Shown here one piece after another: positions 17,043 to 25,476 of a DNA stretch of 64,000 nt (positions are counted from its first letter, which is position 1; every line of letters starts with the position of its first letter). Position numbers and translations under genes: made by a program. The DNA lies in contig NZ_NFJL01000001.1 of the NCBI RefSeq assembly GCF_002159835.1, positions 186,001 to 250,000 on the forward strand. Direction: 5' to 3'. The stretch is from Blautia sp. An249 (GTDB taxonomy: Bacteria; Bacillota; Clostridia; Lachnospirales; Lachnospiraceae). A model generated the notes under the pieces. That model was not told where the DNA came from, ran no database searches, and worked only from the letters and a program-made list of their open reading frames with translations.

Positions 17043-18252
17043 TTTTTCCCGGGCGACCAAACTCAGCCTTGCAGCAGTCAACACCTATGGAGAACCCTTT
17101 CTTACCAGTACCAGCTATCAGGAGAATTCGTTCTGTCGGTATGTGAAGAAGACCGAAAACGGCAGAGCCAAATGTGAGAAAAGTTACTGCAAAGCATGTA
17201 AGCAGGCTTTGCAGTGGAAGGAACCCTATTATTTCATGTGCCATGCAGGTCTGATTATGTGGGCTCTTCCCCTTGTGGTGGAAGAGACGCTGATCGGAGC
17301 GGTGATGTGCGGTCAGGTTTTATTCTGGGAACCGGATGAGATGTTTTTCAGGCAGCTTGAACGCAGCTTTACAGCGGAGGAAATTCAGAAACTGAGGACG
17401 CTGGCCAAAGATATAAAAGTAATATCTCCATCCGAAAGCGATTCGGCGGCGAAACTTCTGTTTATGGCCGTTCATTATCTCAGCAAGAATGCAGACGCCT
17501 CCCTGAAAGAGCAGAAAAAGCGGATGGAATGGAGAAATGCTTTAATCAGCCGTATCCAAATGAGAAAGGAAAAATTTCAGGATGCGGAATTTGATTTGTC
17601 CGTTTATATTAAAAGAGAACGGCGGTATCTTCAGTATGTCCGGATGGGGAATAAAGAGAAAATTCAGGAAATGCTGCCGCTGCTTTTTACTGATATGGAG
17701 ATTCTAAGCGACTATGAAAGAGAAAAAATCCGGTTCTGGCTGTCAGATTTTGCCGCTTTATCTTCCAGGGCCATTATAGAAGCAGGCGCAGACTGTGAAA
17801 TGGTATTCCGGATTATGGATCAGTATAAGACAGAGCTGAAACGGATGAATACCATCGAAGAGCTGATTGAATACACCTATAAAACCCTTTGCCGCCTTTT
17901 TGAGTATATTTATCTGACAAACAAAGACGATTACATCAGCGTATTGAAAGAAGTGCGAAAATATATAGACATTCATTACAGTGAAAAGCTTTCCATAGAG
18001 GAAATTGCAAAAGAGGTTTATCTGAGCCCCTCTTATTTATGTACGCTGTTTAAAAAGAACGCGGGAAATACGATCCACGATTATATTCTGCGGGTACGGA
18101 TTGAAAAATCTATTGAGTTTATGCAGGATCGGAGTCTGAGTTTGAAGGACATAATGAAAAAGTGCGGGTTCAAAAGCCAGAGCTATTATACCAAAGCCTT
18201 TCGGGAGATGATAGGAGTCACCCCGGGGCAATACCGCAATAAATTTTTGTAG
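16987..18252 (+). CDS. AraC-family regulator with PocR sensory domain
   Basis: This 421-residue regulator has an N-terminal PocR domain (about residues 15-170), recognised by CRYVKKTENGRAKCEKSYCKAC and YYFMCHAGL. Two AraC helix-turn-helix motifs lie at the C-terminus (about 320-420, ending GVTPGQYRNKFL). PocR domains sense small ligands and control cobalamin-linked pathways. Here it sits directly before a corrinoid protein and its methyltransferase and is the likely activator. The start overlaps the recombinase gene; the ATG at 16987 is one choice, with a weak ribosome site. Confidence 0.88.
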   Translation: MNPKEKNPGREELELILDNFSRATKLSLAAVNTYGEPFLTSTSYQENSFCRYVKKTENGRAKCEKSYCKACKQALQWKEPYYFMCHAGLIMWALPLVVEETLIGAVMCGQVLFWEPDEMFFRQLERSFTAEEIQKLRTLAKDIKVISPSESDSAAKLLFMAVHYLSKNADASLKEQKKRMEWRNALISRIQMRKEKFQDAEFDLSVYIKRERRYLQYVRMGNKEKIQEMLPLLFTDMEILSDYEREKIRFWLSDFAALSSRAIIEAGADCEMVFRIMDQYKTELKRMNTIEELIEYTYKTLCRLFEYIYLTNKDDYISVLKEVRKYIDIHYSEKLSIEEIAKEVYLSPSYLCTLFKKNAGNTIHDYILRVRIEKSIEFMQDRSLSLKDIMKKCGFKSQSYYTKAFREMIGVTPGQYRNKFL

Positions 18253-18264
18253 GGATGAACGCGT

Positions 18265-18924
18265 ATGGATATATATGAAGAAATCAGAAGAAATTTATTA
18301 AGAGGAGATACGCAGTACGTTGTGAAACTGGTACAGAAAGCAGTGGCGCTGAGGTATCCTCCAGAGTCAATTTTAAAGGACGGACTGATCCTGGGAGTAG
18401 ATACCCTGGCTTATAAATTCCGAAACTGTGAAGTGTCTGTTCCGGAATCCCTTATGGTAGCCAGAACGCTGAACGCAGGGATTGAAACGCTGAAACCTTA
18501 TCTGGAAAAAGCCGGGAAGAAACAGCATGTGGCAGTTCTGGGCACAGTAGAGGGAGACTTTCACGATATTGGAAAAAACCTGGTACGTATCTATTTATCT
18601 ACTTTGAATATCCAGGTTGTGGATCTGGGAATGGATGTGGGAAAGGAAGAGTTCATTGAGGCTGTGAAAAAGTATGATGCAGAGCTTCTTATGATGTCGG
18701 CACTTCTGCCTACCACCATCGGGGAAATGAAAACAGTAATCGAAGAACTGAAGGACCAGGGTCTCAGAAATAAAGTAGTGGTTTTCGTGGGAGGTATGCC
18801 GGTAACCAAAGAATACGCCCAGGAAATTGGGGCGGATTATTATACCCGGGATGCGATTGAGCTTCGTGACTTGTTAAATACCAGCCTGAATAAAATTCTG
18901 AGAGAAAAATTGAACAAAAAATAG
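18265..18924 (+). CDS. corrinoid (B12-binding) methyltransfer protein
   Basis: This 219-residue protein of the MtbC/MttC type has an N-terminal helical cap (about 1-88) and a C-terminal cobalamin domain. The lower-ligand motif DFHDIG is in VEGDFHDIGKNLV, followed by the GG of VFVGGMP. It carries the methyl group between the substrate-specific MttB-type methyltransferase downstream and a tetrahydrofolate methyltransferase not in this window. It begins 12 bases after the regulator. Confidence 0.93.
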   Translation: MDIYEEIRRNLLRGDTQYVVKLVQKAVALRYPPESILKDGLILGVDTLAYKFRNCEVSVPESLMVARTLNAGIETLKPYLEKAGKKQHVAVLGTVEGDFHDIGKNLVRIYLSTLNIQVVDLGMDVGKEEFIEAVKKYDAELLMMSALLPTTIGEMKTVIEELKDQGLRNKVVVFVGGMPVTKEYAQEIGADYYTRDAIELRDLLNTSLNKILREKLNKK

Positions 18925-18943
18925 AAATATACAGCAATCATGA

Positions 18944-19012
18944 AAAAACCTGTTTTATGCTAGAATGACAGTATCAAAGAAAGATACGTATCAAAAGCAG
19001 AAACGGGTTTTT
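18944..19012 (+). terminator. terminator or attenuator between corrinoid and methyltransferase genes
   Basis: Arms AAAAACCTGTTT (18944-18955) and AAACGGGTTTTT (19001-19012) pair with one G-U, enclosing a smaller GTATC/GATAC hairpin. The T-rich 3' end suggests a partial terminator that could lower expression of the downstream gene. Confidence 0.5.
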
Positions 19013-19046
19013 ACTATTTTAAAAGATAAAAAAGGGAGGTATTTTC

Positions 19047-20486
19047 ATGAGACCAAGTCTGAAATATTTAAGCGATCAGGAAGTAAAAAGAGTACATGAG
19101 AAAGCTTTGGAAATGCTGGAAGATCTGGGGATGAAATTTGAGGGGCAGGAAGCAAGAGATTACTTTGAAAAAGCGGGTGCAAACGTAGAGGGAGATATTG
19201 TAAAGATTCCAAGAAAGATTATCGAAGACGGGCTGAAGACTGTGCCCAAAAGAGAGGAATTTACGTTATACGGAAGAACTCCAGACAAAGATATTCACTT
19301 AAAAGACAGTGTTCCCACTCTGGCGGCTATGACCATGGCAACTAATGTGCTGGATCCCTGGAGCGGAGAGAGACGCAAAGCTACAGATCGGGATCTGGAA
19401 CTGCTTACAAGAGTGATGGAAAGACTGGATACCGTTTCCATGGCAAGCGCACTGATTACTCCTCAGGACGTTCCCATGCAGTCTTCGGACTGGTATACCT
19501 GGGCCACTTCCATCAAGAATACAACGAAACACATCACAGGAGGTGCTGTGGGAAAAGAGGGCGTCCGGGACGCTATCCGGATGGCCAGCCTTGCCATAGG
19601 AAGCGAAGAAGAATTTTACAAACGTCCCTTTATATCCTTCTGGGTACTGACCATGCCGCCCCTTCGTGTGGATGAGAACACATCCAATGTCCTAATGGAA
19701 GCAGCAGTGCATAAAGTGCCGTCAGTAATCAGTTCCGGAGGAATCCTGGGAATGACTTCACCCATGTCAGTGGAAAGCGCGCTGGTACATACCCATGCGG
19801 AAACTCTGGCGTGTATTGCACTGTCACAGCTGGTAAATCCGGGAGCTCCGGTTATCTACTCCAGTTATGTAAGAAGTATGGATATGAAGACGATGTGTAT
19901 TAATATGTCCTCTCCGGAAAGTATTATTATGAAATGCGGCATGGCTCAGTTAGGAGATTATATAGGACTTCCAACCAAGATGCCGGCGAACTTAAGAGAC
20001 GGTAAACTGCTGGATGCCCAGGCCGGATTTGAAACAGGAATGGGAGGACTGGCAGGAGCCTATACCTGTGATTTCATCGTGGCCATGCAGTTGGATATGG
20101 ACATTATGGTAGATTATGCAGATCTGATTTATTCAGATGAATGTATGAAGATTCTCCAGAGAATGGTAAGACCTCTGGATTTCAGCGATGAGACACTGGC
20201 TTATGACAATATGGAAGAAGTAGGACCGGGAAATACTTTCCTGGAGACAGATCATACTTTTGATCATTATCGGGATGAAATCTGGATGCCGCAGGTGATG
20301 GAGAGAGGAACTTACGAAAACTGGGAGGCAAAAGGAAAGAAAGATATTCGCCAGGTATGTCTGGAAAAAGTACAGAAAATTCTTAAAGAAGTGGAAAATG
20401 AGGAACTTTTGCCAAAAGAGGTACGGGACGCTATTGATGAAATTGCGGCAGGATCAGAAGAAAAAGCGAAAAATATCAAACGGTAA
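19047..20486 (+). CDS. MttB-family methylamine/betaine:corrinoid methyltransferase (non-pyrrolysine)
   Basis: This 479-residue TIM-barrel enzyme belongs to the trimethylamine methyltransferase (MttB) superfamily. It reads through without any in-frame amber codon, so it is not the pyrrolysine form. Non-pyrrolysine members known from the family (MtgB, MtpB, MtcB) demethylate glycine betaine, proline betaine or carnitine. The specific quaternary amine here cannot be read from sequence. A GGGAGG precedes the ATG. Partners are the corrinoid protein upstream and the transporter downstream. Confidence 0.9.
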   Translation: MRPSLKYLSDQEVKRVHEKALEMLEDLGMKFEGQEARDYFEKAGANVEGDIVKIPRKIIEDGLKTVPKREEFTLYGRTPDKDIHLKDSVPTLAAMTMATNVLDPWSGERRKATDRDLELLTRVMERLDTVSMASALITPQDVPMQSSDWYTWATSIKNTTKHITGGAVGKEGVRDAIRMASLAIGSEEEFYKRPFISFWVLTMPPLRVDENTSNVLMEAAVHKVPSVISSGGILGMTSPMSVESALVHTHAETLACIALSQLVNPGAPVIYSSYVRSMDMKTMCINMSSPESIIMKCGMAQLGDYIGLPTKMPANLRDGKLLDAQAGFETGMGGLAGAYTCDFIVAMQLDMDIMVDYADLIYSDECMKILQRMVRPLDFSDETLAYDNMEEVGPGNTFLETDHTFDHYRDEIWMPQVMERGTYENWEAKGKKDIRQVCLEKVQKILKEVENEELLPKEVRDAIDEIAAGSEEKAKNIKR

Positions 20487-20536
20487 CAGTTTGTGTGAAA
20501 ACAGATCGAACGGGAAGAAAGCGGGGGATGAATCTT

Positions 20537-21439
20537 ATGAAGGCGAAAGGAAAGACCAGCGGAATCATTGCAATGGCAGTTGTAGTAACTATTTACGGTG
20601 TTTCTTATATTTCCAGAGAAGTCATCAGCAAGTATCTGGAAACCATTGTCATTCTGGGAATCCAGATGACCATTATGGCGATTTTATTTACCGTATATAA
20701 TCTGGTGAAGGGCAACAGTATGAAACTGAAGAAAAAGGACATCCCTTACATTATAGCCTCCGGGCTTTTCGGGACAACCTTTTACCATGGACTGACGATT
20801 TTAAGTATTACCTCCATTGGAGCTACGGTATCTTCCCTTCTTTTCGGATTTGCAGCAGTTTTTGCACTGATTGTGGAGATTCTTCTGTTTCACAGGAAAA
20901 AGACGAAACTGGGGATTCTTAGTATTGTAATTTCTCTGGTAGGAGTTTATATTCTGATGGGTGTGAAATTCAGCGATTTGGCATCTACCAATTTCAAAGG
21001 ATATGCCTTATGCCTGCTTAGCATTATTTCCTGGGTGGTGTACTGTTTTCTGACCGATAAGATTTCAGAAGGATACGAAAAAACAGTGCTGTTAAATTAT
21101 CAGGCTTTTGTGGGAGCGATTACCACCCTTCCGTTTATTCTGCTGTATCCGGTACAGATCGATGTACTGGCGAAACCGGAAGTATTCATGAATTTAATTA
21201 TTCTGGGGATCTTTAACTCCACATTTGCTTATTTCCTGAATATTTATGCCATTAAAAAGATAGGAGTTACCCTGTCTAACCTTATGCTGGATTTCCTGCC
21301 GGTAGTGACCATTCTTATATCGCTGATTTTATATAGGACGATTCCTACCTGGAATCAGATTGTCGGCGGTATTATCATTCTTATCTCGGTTTTCCTTCTG
21401 GACAAAGATCAGAGAAATGTGGAGGCAGAAGCTGCATAG
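20537..21439 (+). CDS. EamA/DMT-family transporter
   Basis: This protein of about 300 residues has ten hydrophobic segments in two EamA repeats, typical of drug/metabolite transporters. Starts are possible at GTG 20495, ATG 20528 and ATG 20537; the last is spaced best from GGGGG. It ends 28 bases before the right att site of element 1A and its terminator lies inside element 1B. Position suggests uptake or efflux of the methylated substrate or its product, which is inference. Confidence 0.85.
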   Translation: MKAKGKTSGIIAMAVVVTIYGVSYISREVISKYLETIVILGIQMTIMAILFTVYNLVKGNSMKLKKKDIPYIIASGLFGTTFYHGLTILSITSIGATVSSLLFGFAAVFALIVEILLFHRKKTKLGILSIVISLVGVYILMGVKFSDLASTNFKGYALCLLSIISWVVYCFLTDKISEGYEKTVLLNYQAFVGAITTLPFILLYPVQIDVLAKPEVFMNLIILGIFNSTFAYFLNIYAIKKIGVTLSNLMLDFLPVVTILISLILYRTIPTWNQIVGGIIILISVFLLDKDQRNVEAEAA

Positions 21440-21446
21440 GAAGGTG

Positions 21447-23177
21447 TCATTTATACAGCGATACAGGTAGAGAAGCCTCAGAAATGGAGCATTCTGAGGC
21501 TTCAGCTTTTTTTCGCCCGGCGTGCAGCAAATTTGCCGGTGGCAGATTTGTCGTAGACGCTTCAATAGTCCCTTTCACACTCTTTGCCATTGCGAACTGC
21601 CATTTATATGGCAGCATATTCAGATACACATCTATATGGTTTTTATCGTTGACTACCATTTTATCAAGTAGCTGCGTGTAGTAGTCATCTTCATATTGAA
21701 CACCGCTTATAAGCTCCTCGATAGCTTTCTGTATATCCTCTGACAGCTCTCGCTGTTTGTTTATCATATCCTGTTGTTTTTCAATACCGTCCGCCATAGA
21801 TTTCAGTTGTTCAATTTCTTCATCATATTTTGCTCGCAGGGCGGTAAACTCACTTTTGTCAATATCACCGCTTGTGTAAAGCTCAATCAGCCCTGTCCGC
21901 TTTTTCTTTGCTTCTTCAATTTTGACCGCTAAAGCATTCGTGTTTGTTCCCGTTATATCCATAGAAATAACAGCTTCAATAGTCTTAGTTAAATTGGAGA
22001 TGATTTTCTGGCGGTTCATTTTAAGCTCTTTACAGACAAGATACATCAAATAAATAGCATCTTCATTTCGGATACTCTCACCAGAGCAGCCCACTTGATT
22101 TCCCGCCTTATCTATATGAGGTCTGCCGTGTTTTGCTCCCTCAAAGCAACGCCAAGCCTTATATTGGCTTCCGTCTTTTCGGGTCTTGTATCTGGCAACA
22201 TAGCTTGCTCCGCACCTGCCGCATTTGATTTTACCAGAGAAGGGATAGCGGTTTGAGTGCTTTGCTTTGCCCTCCTGCGATAAAGATTTTTCGTCTAATA
22301 TGCGGTTGGCTTTCTCAAACAATTCACGGGAAATAATCGGCTCGTGATGGTCTTTGATAATTACAAATTCCTCTTGTCCTCTGTTGTATTTCTTTTCGTG
22401 AGAAAGAAAGTCTGGTGTGTAAGTTTTCTTTTGTACCAAATCGCCGCAGTATTTTTCATTGCGGATCACTCGGAGAATAACGGTATTCTGCCATTCTTTC
22501 ACGCGCATCGGACGTATGCCTTCCTCACGAAGTTCACGGGCGATGACGTGTGTTCCTTTGCCCTCATTTACAAACTTGTGGAAGATAAGGCGTACAATCT
22601 TAGCCCCCTCCTCATTGATATACATTTTACCTCCACGGACATCATAGCCGAGCATACTCCGTCCAAATACAACGCCTTGCTCCATCTGGCGTTTCTGCCC
22701 CCACTTTACACGCTCGGAAGTCCTGCGGCTTTCTTCCTGTGCAATAGAGGACATAATGGCAAGCCGAAGCTCTGCATCGCCGTCCATTGTGTTAATGCCG
22801 TCATTCATAAAGATAACGGCGACACCGTGTTTTCTGAGGTCACGGGTATAATAAATGCTGTCAAGGGTATTTCTGGCAAAACGGGAGATTTCCTTTGTGA
22901 TAATCAAATCAAAATCGCCGTTCTTGGCACACGCAATCATACGGTTAAATTGTTTTCTCTTTTTTGTGTTCGTACCAGAGATGCCCTCGTCCGCAAATAT
23001 TTCATAAAGCTCCCAATCGGGATGATGTTCAATATATTGCTTAAAATATCGCTGCTGACTTTCAAAGGAATTGGCTTGGTCATCGCTGTCCGTGGAAACA
23101 CGGCAGTATGCAGCGACCTTTCTTTTCTTATCAAGTTTTTTTCTTTCTTGGTTTAGCATCTCGTATTTCTCTAACAT
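21447..23177 (-). CDS. large serine recombinase of element 1B
   Basis: This 576-residue serine recombinase has catalytic S28 in YCRVSTD, SRFARNTLDS, QEESRRTSERVKWGQ, a recombinase domain, a zinc ribbon (CGRCGASY...C) and a coiled coil. It is clearly related to the element 1A enzyme. The ATG at 23177 has AAAGGAG upstream. The gene runs across the left boundary of element 1B (core 21467-21470), so its last codons (PVSLYK) and stop come from flanking element 1A DNA. In a circular form the frame would continue into the other end and give a different tail. It is the likely enzyme for element 1B. Confidence 0.92.
   Translation of the reverse strand: MLEKYEMLNQERKKLDKKRKVAAYCRVSTDSDDQANSFESQQRYFKQYIEHHPDWELYEIFADEGISGTNTKKRKQFNRMIACAKNGDFDLIITKEISRFARNTLDSIYYTRDLRKHGVAVIFMNDGINTMDGDAELRLAIMSSIAQEESRRTSERVKWGQKRQMEQGVVFGRSMLGYDVRGGKMYINEEGAKIVRLIFHKFVNEGKGTHVIARELREEGIRPMRVKEWQNTVILRVIRNEKYCGDLVQKKTYTPDFLSHEKKYNRGQEEFVIIKDHHEPIISRELFEKANRILDEKSLSQEGKAKHSNRYPFSGKIKCGRCGASYVARYKTRKDGSQYKAWRCFEGAKHGRPHIDKAGNQVGCSGESIRNEDAIYLMYLVCKELKMNRQKIISNLTKTIEAVISMDITGTNTNALAVKIEEAKKKRTGLIELYTSGDIDKSEFTALRAKYDEEIEQLKSMADGIEKQQDMINKQRELSEDIQKAIEELISGVQYEDDYYTQLLDKMVVNDKNHIDVYLNMLPYKWQFAMAKSVKGTIEASTTNLPPANLLHAGRKKAEASECSISEASLPVSLYK
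21451..21486. other. attL of element 1B / right end of element 1A
   Basis: Element 1A sequence TTATACAGCGATACAG is followed by GTAG (21467-21470) and the palindromic arm of element 1B. The site overlaps the 3' end of the 1B recombinase gene and a terminator. Confidence 0.75.
21472..21513 (+). terminator. terminator overlapping attL of 1B
   Basis: The stem GAAGCCTCAGAA/TTCTGAGGCTTC (21472-21483, 21492-21503) is followed by seven T. It would end the plus-strand transcript of the transporter while lying inside the recombinase coding region and sharing an arm with the att site. Confidence 0.7.
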
Positions 23178-23266
23178 ATTCCTGCTCCTTTCCTTGTTTA
23201 TGTCGAATGTGTAAATTTTAAAATCATACATTCGGATATGTATTCGTAATCCGCTTTGCTACTTAC

Positions 23267-23461
23267 TCATGAACGCAAGTCACTCTGTGCCTTGCGTTCA
23301 AGTTCCTCTATACAGCGTCCACTTTGTGAATGGGTCAATAGTTGCCTTTTCTCCAAAGACAGAAGTATTGACTTTTGAACATTCAAGAGAAACGCTGCGT
23401 GTTCCTGCTCATTCAGTTCTGGAGCAGGTTCGCCAACATAAACAAATTCTCGATGCTTCAG
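23267..23461 (-). CDS. small conserved-looking ORF upstream of recombinase 1B, non-standard start
   Basis: The minus strand reads 64 codons from a CTG at 23461 (LKHREFVYVGEPAPEL... to LLTHSQSGRCIEELERKAQ) before a TGA. A GGGAGG lies nine bases before the CTG, the place expected for a start codon. The C-terminal LLTHSQSGRCIEEL resembles the SHOCT-like ends of small proteins next to serine recombinases. No ATG, GTG or TTG is in frame, so it either starts at CTG or has lost its start codon. Function is unknown. Confidence 0.45.
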   Translation of the reverse strand: MKHREFVYVGEPAPELNEQEHAAFLLNVQKSILLSLEKRQLLTHSQSGRCIEELERKAQSDLRS

Positions 23462-23536
23462 TAGCCAACACCTCCCTCGTTATCAATGTATGACCTACTG
23501 CCTGTACAGTATTACGAGAGGGTATCAACGGATACC

Positions 23537-23579
23537 ATAAAACGCCTGTCAAAAGTACCGATGTACTCTTGCAGGCGTT
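23537..23579 (-). terminator. terminator downstream of the MerR gene
   Basis: The stem AACGCCTG/CAGGCGTT with an inner AGTAC/GTACT is followed on the minus strand by TTTTATGG. It lies between the MerR gene and the small ORF. The remaining sequence up to 23637 shows no gene. Confidence 0.65.
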
Positions 23580-23637
23580 GTTTGTCGAGTGTTCTAATCT
23601 GCTCAAGCAATATGAGGGAATAGGATAATCTATCCAA

Positions 23638-24423
23638 TTAGCGTTCATTTCTTTCCTCTCTTTGTCGGGAACAAAAAATTTCGATAGCTTTACTGAAAAA
23701 GGCAGCTAAATCTCCATTTCCAAACCGATTTATAAAATCAGAAAATCTCAAATCCGTAACATACATTTTCCCCAAAGAAGAGAGTATCTGTTTATCACAT
23801 TGATAAAAATGTTCTGTAATATAAAGTTGCCATTCCCGTACTATATTTTGAACCTCTGGACAGTCTGGCGATTTGTTTTCATATGTCGCTAACCTTTCAA
23901 AAATATTCTGTGCCATAGAGAAAAATGCTTGCATTTGCTCATTTTGAATTTCTTGAGCTTTTGAGGAAAAGATTGCCGCATACTCTTTGAAACTTTCAGT
24001 ATCTCCCCACTTTTCCAAAACCTCTTTTTGAAATTGAGATTGCAGCTCCATTACTTTCGAGTTAGAAAATGCTGAAAACGAGATTTCTTTTGCTCCATTG
24101 ATTTCAGCCTTTACAAGTGCTATTAGACCGTCTATGCGTTCTCTCTGAACTTCTAAAATACTTAAATGCTTTTCTAATGCTTCTGTCCGATTATAATGAG
24201 GGGAATTGAGCAATTTTTTAATTTCTTTCAATGCAAAACCGACCTCACGAAAAAACAAAACTTCCTGCAACCGGCACAAATCCTTATCAGTATACAAACG
24301 ATACTTCGCTTCCGTTACAATCGAAGGTTTCAAAAGTCCAATTTCATCATAATAGTGAAGCGTCCTTGCTGTTATGCCTGTTAAATTGACTACCTCGTGA
24401 ACTGTCAACGGTTTTTCATTCAT
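23638..24423 (-). CDS. MerR-family regulator with TipAS domain
   Basis: This 261-residue protein has an N-terminal MerR winged helix (LTVHEVVNLTGITARTLHYYDEIGLLKPS), a dimerising coiled coil and a C-terminal TipAS-type ligand domain (about 130-255). TipAS domains bind antibiotics or other hydrophobic ligands and activate the regulator. The ATG at 24423 follows GGAGG by about nine bases. It overlaps the end of the upstream protease-like gene by eight bases, so both are one operon. The ligand is unknown. Confidence 0.88.
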   Translation of the reverse strand: MNEKPLTVHEVVNLTGITARTLHYYDEIGLLKPSIVTEAKYRLYTDKDLCRLQEVLFFREVGFALKEIKKLLNSPHYNRTEALEKHLSILEVQRERIDGLIALVKAEINGAKEISFSAFSNSKVMELQSQFQKEVLEKWGDTESFKEYAAIFSSKAQEIQNEQMQAFFSMAQNIFERLATYENKSPDCPEVQNIVREWQLYITEHFYQCDKQILSSLGKMYVTDLRFSDFINRFGNGDLAAFFSKAIEIFCSRQREERNER

Positions 24424-25327
24424 TCCAAAAATCCTCCACTGCACTTAATATTTCGTTTGCAGGTAATAAAGTTGCTTCTACTATACTTTTTCCTGTTTTC
24501 TGCAAATAATATTTTACTAAATGATAGCCACAAGCATATCCCGCACAATATGGCAATCCAACAGGGGAATAATTTTGTAAAGCAGCCATTTCATCGCCAT
24601 ATAAATAAGCATTGAGGTTTTCAAGCCCCTGTACGTCCAGTCCATCATAGATAATTGGTTTGATATATTTTTTCAGCGTTTCCATATCAGTTTTCTTAAT
24701 CCACGGTCCCGCCTTATCTTCTCCATACAAATATGTGGCAAAGTTTTCTGCAAGCCCCTCACTGATCATCATTTCTCCGAGCGTAATATCATTTCTCCAT
24801 TTAATAAACTGGAAACGCACATTATGATTTGTTTCATGTGCAAGCGCAACTGGAAGATGCTCTAATGTGTAATCATTAGGAATAAGCCAAGAAAAAATAT
24901 ATCCTGGAATACCGCCATCTCCGCAATAGCCCTCATTCATTGAGGTATAAGGACTTTCCTCATTTGCCAACAGGATAGTAAACAAATATTCCTGAACAGG
25001 TAACTCAATCCCTGCGTCTGAAAAACACTTCAACGATTTTTCGACTGATTGTTTACATTCATACCAAAGCCTATCTGAAGATATACGTTCAATATTATCT
25101 CGTTGAGTTTCATCCACTTTTGTTGGCGTAATATGACCAAGCATCCCACTCGCCATTATCACATCATACCCATTTGGCGTAGCTGCTTTCATCGGTACAC
25201 AATAGCAAGCCCATTTTTTCTCAAAAGGCATCATCAATTCATAACGATAAATGTCATCTTTCTTGTCTAATGGCGCTTTCATAATCTTGGCGTAAATACC
25301 GTCTGAACGAATAAAATTTACATTCAT
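24416..25327 (-). CDS. DUF2268-like putative zinc protease
   Basis: This 303-residue soluble protein carries an HExxH zinc-protease motif in ALAHETNHNVRF and a downstream glutamate helix, MISEGLAENFATYLYG, as in the DUF2268 (predicted Zn-dependent protease) family. No signal peptide is visible. The coupled MerR-TipAS gene may control it. The role in the element is unknown; a stress or antibiotic-linked accessory function is possible. Confidence 0.78.
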   Translation of the reverse strand: MNVNFIRSDGIYAKIMKAPLDKKDDIYRYELMMPFEKKWACYCVPMKAATPNGYDVIMASGMLGHITPTKVDETQRDNIERISSDRLWYECKQSVEKSLKCFSDAGIELPVQEYLFTILLANEESPYTSMNEGYCGDGGIPGYIFSWLIPNDYTLEHLPVALAHETNHNVRFQFIKWRNDITLGEMMISEGLAENFATYLYGEDKAGPWIKKTDMETLKKYIKPIIYDGLDVQGLENLNAYLYGDEMAALQNYSPVGLPYCAGYACGYHLVKYYLQKTGKSIVEATLLPANEILSAVEDFWNE

Positions 25328-25476
25328 ATTACTTCATCCTTTTTTTTCTACATCATACACTATGACGTAACGTGAAAGTCAATAGGATGAGTAAATATAT
25401 TTGAGCGATGAGCGATAAGTTTATCTCTCACAAGTTCATCGGCTCTGCTTTAGTGTCAAAATTCCATAATATCACC

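Noticed and set aside
19047-20486. Pyrrolysine-containing trimethylamine methyltransferase
   Set aside because: The frame has no in-frame amber codon, so it is the non-pyrrolysine type.
22344-23156. 270-codon plus-strand frame
   Set aside because: It is antisense to the conserved recombinase domain of 1B and has no family motif or ribosome site.
23269-23493. Plus-strand 74-codon gene
   Set aside because: It overlaps the better-supported minus-strand small ORF and has no ribosome site.
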